From contig CBDUBS010000054.1 of NCBI GenBank assembly GCA_965365445.1, positions 1 through 20,579 on the forward strand: a stretch of 20,579 nt of DNA, in the 5' to 3' direction. Shown here in pieces: positions 7,591 through 14,660 of the stretch. Every line of letters starts with the position of its first letter. Position 1 is the stretch's first letter. Source of the stretch: CBDUBS01 sp965365445 (GTDB lineage: Bacteria > Bacteroidota > Rhodothermia > Rhodothermales > DASSAV01). The notes below the pieces were generated by a model. It was not told the DNA's origin. It was given only the letters and a program-made list of their open reading frames with translations, and searched no databases. Made by a program: the position numbers and the translations under genes.

Positions 7591-8730
7591 ATGTACCAGT
7601 ACCAGGAGCATCCCCAGTTTTTCGCCCAGATTGCCGGGGGCCTCGAAGAAGAAGGAGCGGGCGAGCTCCGTGATCTCGGGGCTGCGAATGTCAGAACGAC
7701 GCACCGCGGGCTGTATTTCGAGGCGTCGCCGGCGGTGCTGTACGGAATCTGCTATGCGGCCCGCCTGCCCTCACGGGTGCTCGCGCCCCTCGTTACGTTC
7801 GACTGCCATTCCGACCGCTATCTGTACCGGGTCGCCTCCGGCATCGACTGGTCGGATTTTCTCTCGGTGGACCAGACGCTGGCCGTGTTTGCCAATGTGT
7901 CCAACAGCCGGATAACCCACTCCAAATACGCCGCCCTCCGGCTGAAGGACGCCATCGTGGATCAGTTCCGCGAAGCCACCGGCAGGCGCCCGAGCGTCGA
8001 TACGCGCTCGCCGGACATCTGGCTGGCCCTGTACATCGCCGGCAACCGGGCCGTAATCAGCATCGAAGCCTCCGGCGCGGCCATGCACCGCCGGGGGTAC
8101 CGCACCGCCACCGTGGAAGCGCCCATGCAGGAAACCGTCGCGGCCGCCGTCATCCGTATGGCCGGCTGGGACGGCGAGCGCCCCCTGTACGACCCGATGT
8201 GCGGCTCGGGCACGCTGCTTGCCGAAGCGCTATCGCACTACGGGCGCATCCCGTCGGGCTACCTCCGCAGCGGGTTCGGGTTTCAGCACCTGCCGGGGTA
8301 CGATGCCGCCGTCTGGGAGCAGACCCGCGCCCGCTTCGACGGGCAGATCCGGCCCCTCCCGGACGGCCTCATCGGGGGCAGCGACGTATCCGCCGACGCG
8401 CTGGACGCCGCCCGTCAAAACCTCGCCAACCTCCCCTCCGGGGCGTCGGTCCGGCTGGAGCAAAACGATTTCCGGGATTTGCCGCCCCTTGCCGACCGCA
8501 TCATCGTTTGCAACCCGCCGTACGGGCTGCGCCTGGGCCGGGATCAGGATATGCACCAGTTCTACCGGGCGTTCGGCGATTTCCTCAAGCACCGATGCAC
8601 GGGTTCTACGGCGTATGTGTACTTCGGGAAGCGCGAGTTCCTGAAGGATATCGGGCTGCGGCCCGCCTGGAAACGCCCCCTCGTCAGCGGCGCCCTGGAC
8701 GGACGCCTGGCCCGTTTCGATATGTACTGA
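7591..8730 (+). CDS. THUMP-domain class I SAM-dependent rRNA guanine-N2 methyltransferase (RlmL-like)
   Basis: A 379-residue protein. Residues about 1-160 form a ferredoxin-like plus THUMP RNA-binding region (FFAQIAGGLEEEGAGELRDL, then SNSRITHSKYAALRLKDAIV). Residues about 175-379 form a Rossmann methyltransferase. It has the SAM-binding loop DPMCGSGTLLAEA (201-213), the acidic GSDVSADALDAARQN (263-277), and NPPYG (308-312), the signature of N2/N6 nitrogen methylation. The length and order match the stand-alone RlmL half of the E. coli RlmKL fusion and the Firmicutes YpsC type, which make m2G in 23S rRNA. I start at 7591 because the protein family begins with this Tyr/Gln-rich segment; the frame is open to 7534, but the extra 19 residues would form a spurious hydrophobic leader. 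A target of G2445 is inferred from family knowledge only. Confidence 0.88.
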   Translation: MYQYQEHPQFFAQIAGGLEEEGAGELRDLGAANVRTTHRGLYFEASPAVLYGICYAARLPSRVLAPLVTFDCHSDRYLYRVASGIDWSDFLSVDQTLAVFANVSNSRITHSKYAALRLKDAIVDQFREATGRRPSVDTRSPDIWLALYIAGNRAVISIEASGAAMHRRGYRTATVEAPMQETVAAAVIRMAGWDGERPLYDPMCGSGTLLAEALSHYGRIPSGYLRSGFGFQHLPGYDAAVWEQTRARFDGQIRPLPDGLIGGSDVSADALDAARQNLANLPSGASVRLEQNDFRDLPPLADRIIVCNPPYGLRLGRDQDMHQFYRAFGDFLKHRCTGSTAYVYFGKREFLKDIGLRPAWKRPLVSGALDGRLARFDMY

Positions 8731-8788
8731 GTAACCGTTGGGGAAAGGCCGTTTACCCCTCCGGCCACGCGATGGGCGCCGGGGTTGC

Positions 8789-9307
8789 TCAGACGAACCC
8801 GAGCCGTTTTTCTTTCGGTTGCGCGGGGGGTTCGGCCTCCTGTAGTTCGATGGACAGGGTAACGGCGAGCGGTTCCGCCCCGCAGCGCTCCCAGAAGGCT
8901 GCCGCCTCGGTGTTGCGGTAGGCGGTCCCCGCCGTTATGCGCCGGGCCCCTCGCTCGGCGGCCCATTCCTTCACGGCCTCGATCAGTCGCTTTCCGTAAC
9001 CGACCCGGCGGAAGTCGGGGTGAACGAACACCTGATCCACGAACACCTCGTAGCCGGGAGCGAATATCGGGGGGGACACGCGCAGCTGCGCCGTGGCGAA
9101 CCCAACCACCTCGCCCTCGCGCTCGGCGACCAGGATGCGGTGCAGATCGCTATGGATCCACTCCCGGAAGTCGTTTTCCCAGCGGGCGAGTGCGTCCGGG
9201 GCCGGCTGGAAGCGCCCATCGAGCCGGTACTGGGCCTCATACAGCCGCCGCCACAGGTCGGCTACGGCCGGAGCGTCGGCCCGGTGCGCCCTTCGGATCG
9301 TGCTCAT
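8789..9307 (-). CDS. GNAT-family N-acetyltransferase
   Basis: A complete 172-residue GNAT protein. The central strand EVFVDQVFVHPDFR (87-100) leads into the acetyl-CoA pyrophosphate loop R100-RVG-Y-G105 (pattern RxxGxG) and helix KRLIEAVKEWAAERG. The C-terminal part has the NTEAAAFWERCGAEPLAVTL pattern typical of motif B. The N-terminal IRRAHRADAPAVADLWRRL is the usual opening. Family members acetylate amino groups of small molecules, antibiotics or proteins; the substrate cannot be told from sequence. It lies 100 bp downstream of asd on the same strand but behind a strong hairpin (9336-9368), so it may be a separate unit. It converges on the rRNA methyltransferase gene with 58 bp between stops. 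Confidence 0.85.
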   Translation of the reverse strand: MSTIRRAHRADAPAVADLWRRLYEAQYRLDGRFQPAPDALARWENDFREWIHSDLHRILVAEREGEVVGFATAQLRVSPPIFAPGYEVFVDQVFVHPDFRRVGYGKRLIEAVKEWAAERGARRITAGTAYRNTEAAAFWERCGAEPLAVTLSIELQEAEPPAQPKEKRLGFV

Positions 9308-9335
9308 CGGAGTCCTCGGTCGGGTGAATACGGCA

Positions 9336-9368
9336 CAGGGCGCCGCTCCGGTGTGGAGCGACGCCCTG
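9336..9368. terminator. strong hairpin after asd
   Basis: CAGGGCGCCGCTCC (9336-9349) pairs with GGAGCGACGCCCTG (9355-9368) over 14 bp with one mismatch and a 5-nt loop. It lies 40-72 bp after the asd stop and about 29 bp before the GNAT start. There is no T-run on the - strand, so it may act only partly or mark the end by another mechanism. Confidence 0.45.
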
Positions 9369-9407
9369 TTGCTGCTTACCCGAGGGGGAGAGTCCGGGTT
9401 CCGCCGA

Positions 9408-10484
9408 TCAGGCCGAAGCCGAGGCGTATTCTTCCCGATGCTTCAGGCGGCCCTGTTGCACGAGCAGCTCCGCATTGAGGACGGCTCCCCCGGCGGCGCC
9501 GCGGATGGTGTTGTGCACCAGGGCGGTAAACTTCACGTCGAGGATCTCGCAGCGGCGCACCCGGCCGATGGATACCGTCATGCCCCGGCCCAGCTCGGCG
9601 TGGCGGCGGGGTTGCGGGAAGCGCGGGTCGTCGAACACATGCAGAAATCGCTCCGGGGAGGTCGGGAGGTCCAGGCCGTGGATCGGGCTTTTCCAGGATG
9701 CGAGTGCGTCGCGCACCTCCTCCGGGGACGCATTCCGGGCGAGCTTGACGGCTACCGATTCCGTGTGGCCGTCCAGCACGGGCACCCGGTTGCACTGGGC
9801 GCTGATCCGGATGTCGGAGAACTCGACCCGGCCGTTCTGGAGTTTCCCGAGCAGCTTCTTCGGCTCCAGGGCCATTTTCTCCTCCTCTCCGCCGATATAC
9901 GGCACCACGTTGCCCAGCGCGTCGAGCGAGGCCACGCCCGGGTAGCCTGCCCCCGAGAGGGCCTGCATGGTAGTCACCATAACCGCCTCGACGCCAAAGG
10001 CGTCCACGAGCGGGCGGAGTGCGCTTACCAGCCCTACGGTCGAGCAATTCGGGTTGGTTACGATGAACCCTCCGCCTCCCCACGTTTGCCGGTCGATGAG
10101 GGCCGTATGGTCCGGGTTGACCTCCGGGATGAGGAGCGGGACGTCCTCCTCCATGCGGTAATTGCGGGCGTTGGTAATAACGGGGATGCCGGCTTCGGCA
10201 AACCGGGCCTCGATGTCTTTCGCGATGGAGGCATCCAGCCCCGAGAACACGAAATCGCACTCGAACCCGGGAGCGGCTTCGAGCACCTCCATTTCGGCGA
10301 TGGCATCCGGGATGGAGCGGGAGCCGATCCAGTTGGCGGCCTCGCGGTATTTCTTGCCCGCCGAGCGTTCGGAAGCCGCCAGCGCCACCGTATCGAACCA
10401 CGGATGGCCGTCGAGCATTTCGATGAACTTCTGGCCCACGGCGCCCGTTGCGCCGAGCACACCTACACGGTACTTGCGTTGCAT
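9408..10484 (-). CDS. asd: aspartate-semialdehyde dehydrogenase
   Basis: A 358-residue enzyme that reduces aspartyl-4-phosphate to aspartate-4-semialdehyde with NADPH (EC 1.2.1.11), the second step of the aspartate pathway. Visible are the nucleotide loop VGVLGATGAVGQ (7-18), the catalytic Cys147 in NPNCSTVG, Q230 in SAQCNRVPV (the QCxRVPV-like signature), and His240 in LDGHTES. The sequence type (ALSGAGYPG, PYIGGEEEKM) is that of the archaeal/fungal branch of Asd. The start at 10484 leaves 34 bp to the aspartate kinase gene and gives the normal N-terminus just before the Rossmann loop. It is the last clear member of the metY-metX-kinase-asd operon and thus probably under SAM-riboswitch control. 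It supplies semialdehyde to homoserine dehydrogenase, which is not encoded in this window. Confidence 0.96.
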   Translation of the reverse strand: MQRKYRVGVLGATGAVGQKFIEMLDGHPWFDTVALAASERSAGKKYREAANWIGSRSIPDAIAEMEVLEAAPGFECDFVFSGLDASIAKDIEARFAEAGIPVITNARNYRMEEDVPLLIPEVNPDHTALIDRQTWGGGGFIVTNPNCSTVGLVSALRPLVDAFGVEAVMVTTMQALSGAGYPGVASLDALGNVVPYIGGEEEKMALEPKKLLGKLQNGRVEFSDIRISAQCNRVPVLDGHTESVAVKLARNASPEEVRDALASWKSPIHGLDLPTSPERFLHVFDDPRFPQPRRHAELGRGMTVSIGRVRRCEILDVKFTALVHNTIRGAAGGAVLNAELLVQQGRLKHREEYASASA

Positions 10485-10518
10485 AAACGAATGAAAGGTT
10501 GAGGGATGAAGGGGGCGG

Positions 10519-11436
10519 TCAGAAAGAGACGGCGGCCCTGGAAGGTTCGTAGCCGGCCGGGACGATCAGGGTGCCGTCAAGATCCGGGGTGGCCGTCGAG
10601 CGCACGTGCACCGGGATGCCGGCTTCCACGAGCGGATCGAGCGCTTTCCGGTGCATACCCAGCTTGCCGGCATGGTTCCACGCCCACGCTTCCTCCAGCA
10701 CGATGGAAGCCAGGCGCGTGGCGCTGCGGTTCTTGCGCGGGTCCTCGGTGTAGATGCCGTCCACGTCGGTCCAGCGCTCCAGCACGGAAGCCTTCAGGCC
10801 GCTCGTGATGAGGGCGGCGGAATAATCGCTTCCGCCCCGGCCCAGCGTAGTGGTAACGCCCTCCGGCGTGGAGCCGATGAAGCCGGTTACAACCGGCACG
10901 ACGCCCGGAGCGACCGTTTCGTACCAGCGGGCGATCTGGCGGTAGGTTACGGCGAGGTCCACGACGGCTTCGCTGTGGGTGTCGTCCGTGCGGATGAGCA
11001 GGGCCGCGTCCCCCGGCCCCGACGTGATCCCCTTTCCCCGGATAGCGATGGATACGAGCGGCGCCGAAAGGCGCTCGCCGGTGGCGATGAGCTCGTCGCT
11101 GCACGCGAAGGGTTTGTTTTCGGCTTCCAGCCGCCTGAACAGGCGGCCCAGAGAGGCCAGACCCTCCTCCAGCAGGGGCCGGTAGGCTTCCACCCCTTCG
11201 GGCGAAACCACAGCCGCCGCCAGTTCGAGATGGCGCGTCCGCAGGCCCTCGATGAGGCCGGCCTCGTCGAAGGCGTCCGTGCCCCACTGGTCCCAGGCCC
11301 GCACCAGGGTATCGGTTACGCCGGAAGCCGCCGAGGCGATCACGACGACGCGGTGCGTGGAAGCGGCCCGCTGCACGATTTCGACGACGCGTTGCAGGCG
11401 CTCGGGGGCGCCCACGGACGTCCCCCCGAATTTCAT
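10519..11436 (-). CDS. aspartate kinase, catalytic domain only (no ACT domains)
   Basis: A 305-residue aspartokinase that phosphorylates aspartate, the entry step to Lys, Met and Thr (EC 2.7.2.4). Kinase landmarks are complete: KFGGTSVG (2-9), ATGERLSA (118-125), TLGRGGSDYSAAL (197-209) and WTDVDGIYTEDPR (222-234). After the last kinase strand (PVHVRSTATPDLDGTLI) the protein ends within 14 residues, whereas typical aspartokinases continue with two ACT domains of about 150 residues that bind Lys or Thr. Only 34 bp separate the stop from asd, so there is no room for a frameshifted ACT region. The start at 11436 is fixed by an ATGA overlap with the metX stop and by the usual position of KFGGTSVG at the very N-terminus. 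The frame is open far upstream, but that part lies inside metX. The absence of ACT domains suggests a feedback-insensitive enzyme whose supply is set by the riboswitch; that is inference. Confidence 0.93.
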   Translation of the reverse strand: MKFGGTSVGAPERLQRVVEIVQRAASTHRVVVIASAASGVTDTLVRAWDQWGTDAFDEAGLIEGLRTRHLELAAAVVSPEGVEAYRPLLEEGLASLGRLFRRLEAENKPFACSDELIATGERLSAPLVSIAIRGKGITSGPGDAALLIRTDDTHSEAVVDLAVTYRQIARWYETVAPGVVPVVTGFIGSTPEGVTTTLGRGGSDYSAALITSGLKASVLERWTDVDGIYTEDPRKNRSATRLASIVLEEAWAWNHAGKLGMHRKALDPLVEAGIPVHVRSTATPDLDGTLIVPAGYEPSRAAVSF

Positions 11437-12521
11437 GACTTTGATGGGGCGCTCCCGGTGTACGCGCCGGCCCGAGGGGCCGTACGCTTCTCTATGCTCG
11501 AATCCATCCATTGTTTGACGAGTTGGTTCAGCGTGTTTTGTTCGATGAGGAAGGAGTCGTGCCCGTGCGGTACGTCCAGCACCGCCAGGGTCGCTCCCGG
11601 TATGTTTGCCGCCAGCTCTTCCTGCTCGACGAGCGGGTAAAGCACGTCGGATTGTATGCCGACGACCAGCGCAGGTTGGCGAATGGTTCGTAATACGTTG
11701 TAATAATCTCCTCGCGCCCGGCTGATATCGTGGGAGTCCATCAGTTTCGTCAACCGAACGTAACAGTTCGCGTCGAAACGCCCCACCAGCTTCTTGCCCT
11801 GATAGCGCAGGTAGCTCTCGACGGAAAAAACGGCCCCGCACCCGTTCGAGCTCATCCTGTCGCGGCCGAAACGGCTCTCGAAGGAAGCGTGCGACCGGTA
11901 GGAAACCATCGCCATCATCCGGGCCGCCGACAGGCCGGCGTCCGGCGGATCCTCCGGATCGTACCGGCCTCCGTTCCACCGGGCGTCGGCGTAGATGGCC
12001 TGCCGCTGGGCCTCGCTCCAGCCGATGCACCACGCCGAGTGGCGCCCTCCTACCGCTATGGGGGCCAGCCGCCCGACGTAATCCCCGAAGAAGGCCCATT
12101 CGAGCACCTGCATCCCGCCCATCGAGCCGCCGATCACCAGGGCGACCTTGCGCACGCCCAGGTGATCGGCAAGCCGGCGATGGATCCGAACGGTATCCCG
12201 TACGGTGACCTCCGGGAAGTCGGCCCCGTACGGGCGGCCCGTCGCCGGATCGGTGGTTACGGGCGAAACCGTTCCGTACGGCGATCCGATCACGTTGGGA
12301 CAGATGATGAAGTACCGCTCCGGATCGAGCGCCCGGCCCGGCCCGAACAACCCTCCCCACCACTCATCAGCGTTCGTATTGCCGGTGAGGGCGTGGCATA
12401 CCACAATGGCGTTGTCGCCGGCCCTGTTGAGCCGCCCCCACGTCCGGTACGCCACCGGCGCCTCGTACAGCGTCCGGCCGCACTCGAGCGTTACTTCCGA
12501 AAGGGTCAGGGTTTGTACCAT
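11433..12521 (-). CDS. metX: homoserine O-acetyltransferase
   Basis: A 362-residue alpha/beta-hydrolase-fold enzyme that transfers an acyl group to homoserine (MetX family, EC 2.3.1.31). The triad is visible: Ser133 in the nucleophile elbow GGSMGGMQ, Asp292 in GIQSDVLYP, and His321 in PHGHDSF. Other family marks are HALTGNTNADEWW (43-55), NVIGSPYGTVSP (76-87) and GRFDANCYVRLTKLMDSHD (247-265). I start at 12521 (MVQTLTL), which gives the normal family N-terminus and a 25-bp gap after metY. A start at 12611 is possible in frame, but would overlap metY by 65 bp with an Arg-rich tail. The 3' end overlaps the aspartate kinase start (ATGA). Product O-acetylhomoserine is the substrate of the upstream metY. 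Some MetX proteins use succinyl-CoA; that cannot be excluded from motifs. Confidence 0.95.
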   Translation of the reverse strand: MVQTLTLSEVTLECGRTLYEAPVAYRTWGRLNRAGDNAIVVCHALTGNTNADEWWGGLFGPGRALDPERYFIICPNVIGSPYGTVSPVTTDPATGRPYGADFPEVTVRDTVRIHRRLADHLGVRKVALVIGGSMGGMQVLEWAFFGDYVGRLAPIAVGGRHSAWCIGWSEAQRQAIYADARWNGGRYDPEDPPDAGLSAARMMAMVSYRSHASFESRFGRDRMSSNGCGAVFSVESYLRYQGKKLVGRFDANCYVRLTKLMDSHDISRARGDYYNVLRTIRQPALVVGIQSDVLYPLVEQEELAANIPGATLAVLDVPHGHDSFLIEQNTLNQLVKQWMDSSIEKRTAPRAGAYTGSAPSKS

Positions 12522-12546
12522 TCCGCGTCCCGCCGGGGACACCCGC

Positions 12547-13893
12547 TCAGGCCGGTTGTTTTTGCCCCGCCGCGGCGAGCGCCTGAGTGAAGTCCGCTTT
12601 GATGTCGTCAATGTGTTCGATGCCCACCGACACGCGCACCAGGTCCGACGTAACGCCTGCGGCAGCCTGTTCCTCGGCGGCCAGCTGCTGGTGCGTGGTC
12701 GATGCCGGATGGATCACGAGGGTCTTGGCGTCGCCCACGTTCGCCAGATGGCTGGCGAGCTTTACGCTCTCGACGAACGACTGGCCGCCCTCCAGCCCGC
12801 CGGCCACCCCGAAGGCAAGCACGGCTCCGAACCCGTTCCGAAGGTATTTTTTCGCCTGCGCGTGGTACGGATGCTCCTCCAGGCCGGGGTAGCTGACCCA
12901 CTGCACCTGCGGCTGCTCGCGCAGCCACCGGGCCAGCTCGAGCGCGTTGCTCACGGAGCGCTCAACCCGCAGCGAGAGCGTTTCGAGGCCCTGGAGCAGC
13001 AGGAACGACCCGAACGGGTTCTGGGACGCACCCCAATCGCGCAGCCCTTCGACCCGCGCCCGGATGATGAACGCCACATTTGCGCCGAGCACGCCCGTCG
13101 GGCCGAACACCTCCCAGAAGTTCAGGCCGTGGTACCCCGGCGACGGTTCGGTAAACGTCGGGAAACGGCCGTTATTCCACGGGAACGTGCCGGCATCCAC
13201 GATGACGCCCCCGATGGTGGTGCCGTGCCCGCCGATCCATTTGGTGGCGCTCTCCACCACGATGTCCGCTCCGTGCTCGATGGGCCGGAACAGGTAGCCG
13301 CACGCGCCGAAGGTATTATCCACCACGAGCGGCACCCCGTGCTTTTTCGCGATGGCCGATATGCGCTCGAAGTCGGGTACGTTGAACCGGGGGTTGCCGA
13401 TGGTTTCGAGGTAGATGGCTTTCGTGCGGTCGTCGATCAACGACTCGATGGAATCCGGGTCGTCCCCTTCGGCAAACTTCACCTCTATCCCGATCCGCGG
13501 AAAGCTCACCTTGAACTGGTTGTAGGTGCCCCCGTACAGGAAGCTGGTCGATACGATGTTGTCTCCGGCTTCCGCCAGGGTCGTAAGCGCGAGGAACTGC
13601 GCCGCCTGCCCGCTGGAGGTAGCCAGCGCCGCCACGCCCCCTTCGAGCGCCGCCACCCGCTGCTCGAACACATCGGTGGTGGGGTTCATGATGCGCGTGT
13701 AGATGTTGCCGAATTCTTTCAGGGCAAACAGGTTGGCTCCGTGCGCGGCATCGTTGAACGTGTAGGAGGTAGAGGCGTAGATCGGCACCGCCCGCGCGTT
13801 CGTCCCGGGGGACGGCGCCTGACCGGCGTGCACCTGAAGGGTTTCGAAATGAAGTTTTCTTTGCTGTCCGTTGCTGCTCATGTTTTCGGCCAT
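12547..13893 (-). CDS. metY: O-acetylhomoserine sulfhydrylase (aminocarboxypropyltransferase)
   Basis: A 448-residue PLP enzyme of the Cys/Met metabolism family (EC 2.5.1.49), which combines O-acetylhomoserine with sulfide to give homocysteine. Family motifs are VPIYASTSYTF (36-46), YTRIMNPTTDVFE (65-77), SSGQAAQFLAL (93-103), VVDNTFG (190-196, with the PLP-pyridine Asp192) and ESATKWIGGHGT with the Schiff-base Lys218. The length of about 430-450 and the GFPTFTEPSPGYHGL-like segment separate MetY from the shorter MetB/MetC group. The ATG at 13893 and a second ATG four codons later (13881) both fit; neither has a Shine-Dalgarno site. It is the first full-length gene behind the SAM-I riboswitch and begins about 170 nt after the attenuator's T-run. 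It leads an operon with metX, the short aspartate kinase and asd. Confidence 0.95.
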   Translation of the reverse strand: MAENMSSNGQQRKLHFETLQVHAGQAPSPGTNARAVPIYASTSYTFNDAAHGANLFALKEFGNIYTRIMNPTTDVFEQRVAALEGGVAALATSSGQAAQFLALTTLAEAGDNIVSTSFLYGGTYNQFKVSFPRIGIEVKFAEGDDPDSIESLIDDRTKAIYLETIGNPRFNVPDFERISAIAKKHGVPLVVDNTFGACGYLFRPIEHGADIVVESATKWIGGHGTTIGGVIVDAGTFPWNNGRFPTFTEPSPGYHGLNFWEVFGPTGVLGANVAFIIRARVEGLRDWGASQNPFGSFLLLQGLETLSLRVERSVSNALELARWLREQPQVQWVSYPGLEEHPYHAQAKKYLRNGFGAVLAFGVAGGLEGGQSFVESVKLASHLANVGDAKTLVIHPASTTHQQLAAEEQAAAGVTSDLVRVSVGIEHIDDIKADFTQALAAAGQKQPA

Positions 13894-13977
13894 GCTGCTG
13901 GTTAATAGGTCGAGAAATCGAGCGGGTGGCAGCGGGCAGTTGTCGAAATTTCCTTTGCGCGCGTTACAACTGGCCGA

Positions 13978-14064
13978 TCACACCACGCGAGGTTTCAGCA
14001 GCGCATCCAGAACGAACGCAACGGAGGGGGGAAGGCGCGTGCGCCGAACGTCGGGAGAGGTCAT
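13978..14064 (-). CDS. possible 28-codon leader ORF between riboswitch terminator and metY
   Basis: ATG at 14064 begins a 28-residue frame (MTSPDVRRTRLPPSVAFVLD and eight more residues) ending at TGA 13978-13980, 84 nt before metY. A GGAGG sits 7 nt before the ATG, but this GGAGG is part of the 3' arm of the attenuator hairpin, and the spacer is the terminator T-run. Translation could occur only on transcripts that read through. The peptide has no Met or Cys codon enrichment and no recognised family. It may be a chance product of the terminator sequence. Confidence 0.3.
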   Translation of the reverse strand: MTSPDVRRTRLPPSVAFVLDALLKPRVV

Positions 14065-14100
14065 AAAAAAACCTCCACCGCGTCGATTTGCGGAAGAGGT
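14065..14100 (-). terminator. intrinsic terminator of the SAM-I riboswitch (expression platform)
   Basis: On the - strand ACCTCTTCCGC pairs with GCGGTGGAGGT (complements of 14090-14100 and 14071-14081) over 11 positions with one wobble and one mismatch, around an 8-nt loop, followed by seven Ts. The 5' arm can instead pair with GCGGAGAGG (complement of 14127-14135), a segment that begins with the last two bases of the aptamer P1 3' strand. This gives a mutually exclusive antiterminator. The expected logic is OFF when SAM is bound. Confidence 0.85.
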
Positions 14101-14133
14101 CGTTTCACCGGGCCGCCGGCCTGGTTCCTCTCC

Positions 14134-14252
14134 GCTCATCTTCCCTCGCCGGTGTTGCGAGGCAGGAGTTGGCACCGTGTCCTGGACTGAATCAGTTCAG
14201 GCCGGTTGCCAGGGTTTCGCAGGGCCTACTCCCTCCACCCTTCTGGATGAGC
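14134..14252 (-). ncRNA. SAM-I (S-box) riboswitch aptamer upstream of metY
   Basis: Read on the - strand, GCTCATC (complement of 14246-14252) and GATGAGC (complement of 14134-14140) close the P1 helix. Inside, in the canonical order, lie GGTGGAGGGA, AGGCCCTGCGAAACCC, GGCAACCGG, the variable arm (CCTGAACTGATTCAG), GGTGCCAACTCCTGC, and an arm CCTCGC/GGCGAGG before AGATGAG. These are the conserved cores of the S-box family, including the kink-turn GA pairs and the GGCAACC pseudoknot segment. It precedes metY-metX-kinase-asd, all methionine-related, and is followed at once by the terminator at 14065-14100. SAM binding should stabilise P1 and permit termination. Assignment is by consensus recognition and agrees with the gene context. 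Confidence 0.93.
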
Positions 14253-14278
14253 TATCAGAAACATCGTTTCATAGGGCC

Positions 14279-14284
14279 AATATA
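14279..14284 (-). promoter_or_regulatory. weak candidate -10 box of the methionine operon
   Basis: On the - strand TATATT (complement of 14279-14284) lies about 27 nt before the first base of the aptamer P1 helix, the right distance for a start site just before the riboswitch. No convincing -33/-35 box was found at a standard spacing. Confidence 0.25.
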
Positions 14285-14517
14285 CAGCAGCGCGCCGGGT
14301 CGGTTCCAGTACCCGAGCGCAATTTTTTTAACCAGGGTATGCCGGAGGTTAATATATCCTTATTAATTAAGGCATAAAGCGCCGAAACGCGCTCCTCGGA
14401 CAAGGATTATACCGGCGGCGGGGCCCGCAAAGCAGGACGGGCTCCCGCTGAGCGGGACAGGTCTGACCCGAGATCTGTTCAGGTAGGCAGCAATCCTTTC
14501 GATACCTCAACATAAAC

Positions 14518-14660
14518 ACGTCATTCCGGACTCGATCCGGAATCTTCTAAAGGTTTCATCACGGCCTCAGGAGATTCCGGCTCGGGGGCCGGAATGACGT
14601 GGTTATTGTCAGGGGGCCGGAATGACGCGGTGGGCATCCACCTCGGGGGCCGGAATGACG
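14518..14660. repeat. REP-like palindromic repeat with extra half-copies, overlapping a gene 3' end
   Basis: ACGTCATTCCGG (14518-14529) and CCGGAATGACGT (14589-14600) are perfect 12-bp outer inverted arms. Each arm also forms its own hairpin: ATTCCGG/CCGGAAT at 14523-14529 with 14537-14543, and at 14574-14580 with 14589-14595. The right half, GGGGGCCGGAATGACG, occurs three times directly (14584-14599, 14612-14627, 14645-14660); the last two also share the following CGGTGGGCA. The CATTCCGG-type palindrome resembles dispersed repeats seen in many bacterial genomes. The last copies encode the C-terminal AHRVIPAP repeat of the adjacent initiator-like gene. Confidence 0.8.

Noticed and set aside
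8740..8759. GGGGAAA/TTTACCCC as a terminator between the rRNA methyltransferase and GNAT genes
   Set aside because: Imperfect arms, 5-nt loop and no T-run; too weak to call.
12522..12611. Longer N-terminus for metX
   Set aside because: It would overlap metY by 65 bp and add an Arg/Lys-rich tail not expected in the family; the start at 12521 fits better.
12205..13905. Long + strand open frame opposite metY and metX
   Set aside because: Antisense to two enzymes with complete active-site motifs; low-complexity, Arg/His-rich composition.
14358..14372. AT-rich near-palindrome CCTTATTAATTAAGG upstream of the methionine operon promoter region
   Set aside because: Short and low-complexity; could be a regulator site or chance, and nothing else supports it.
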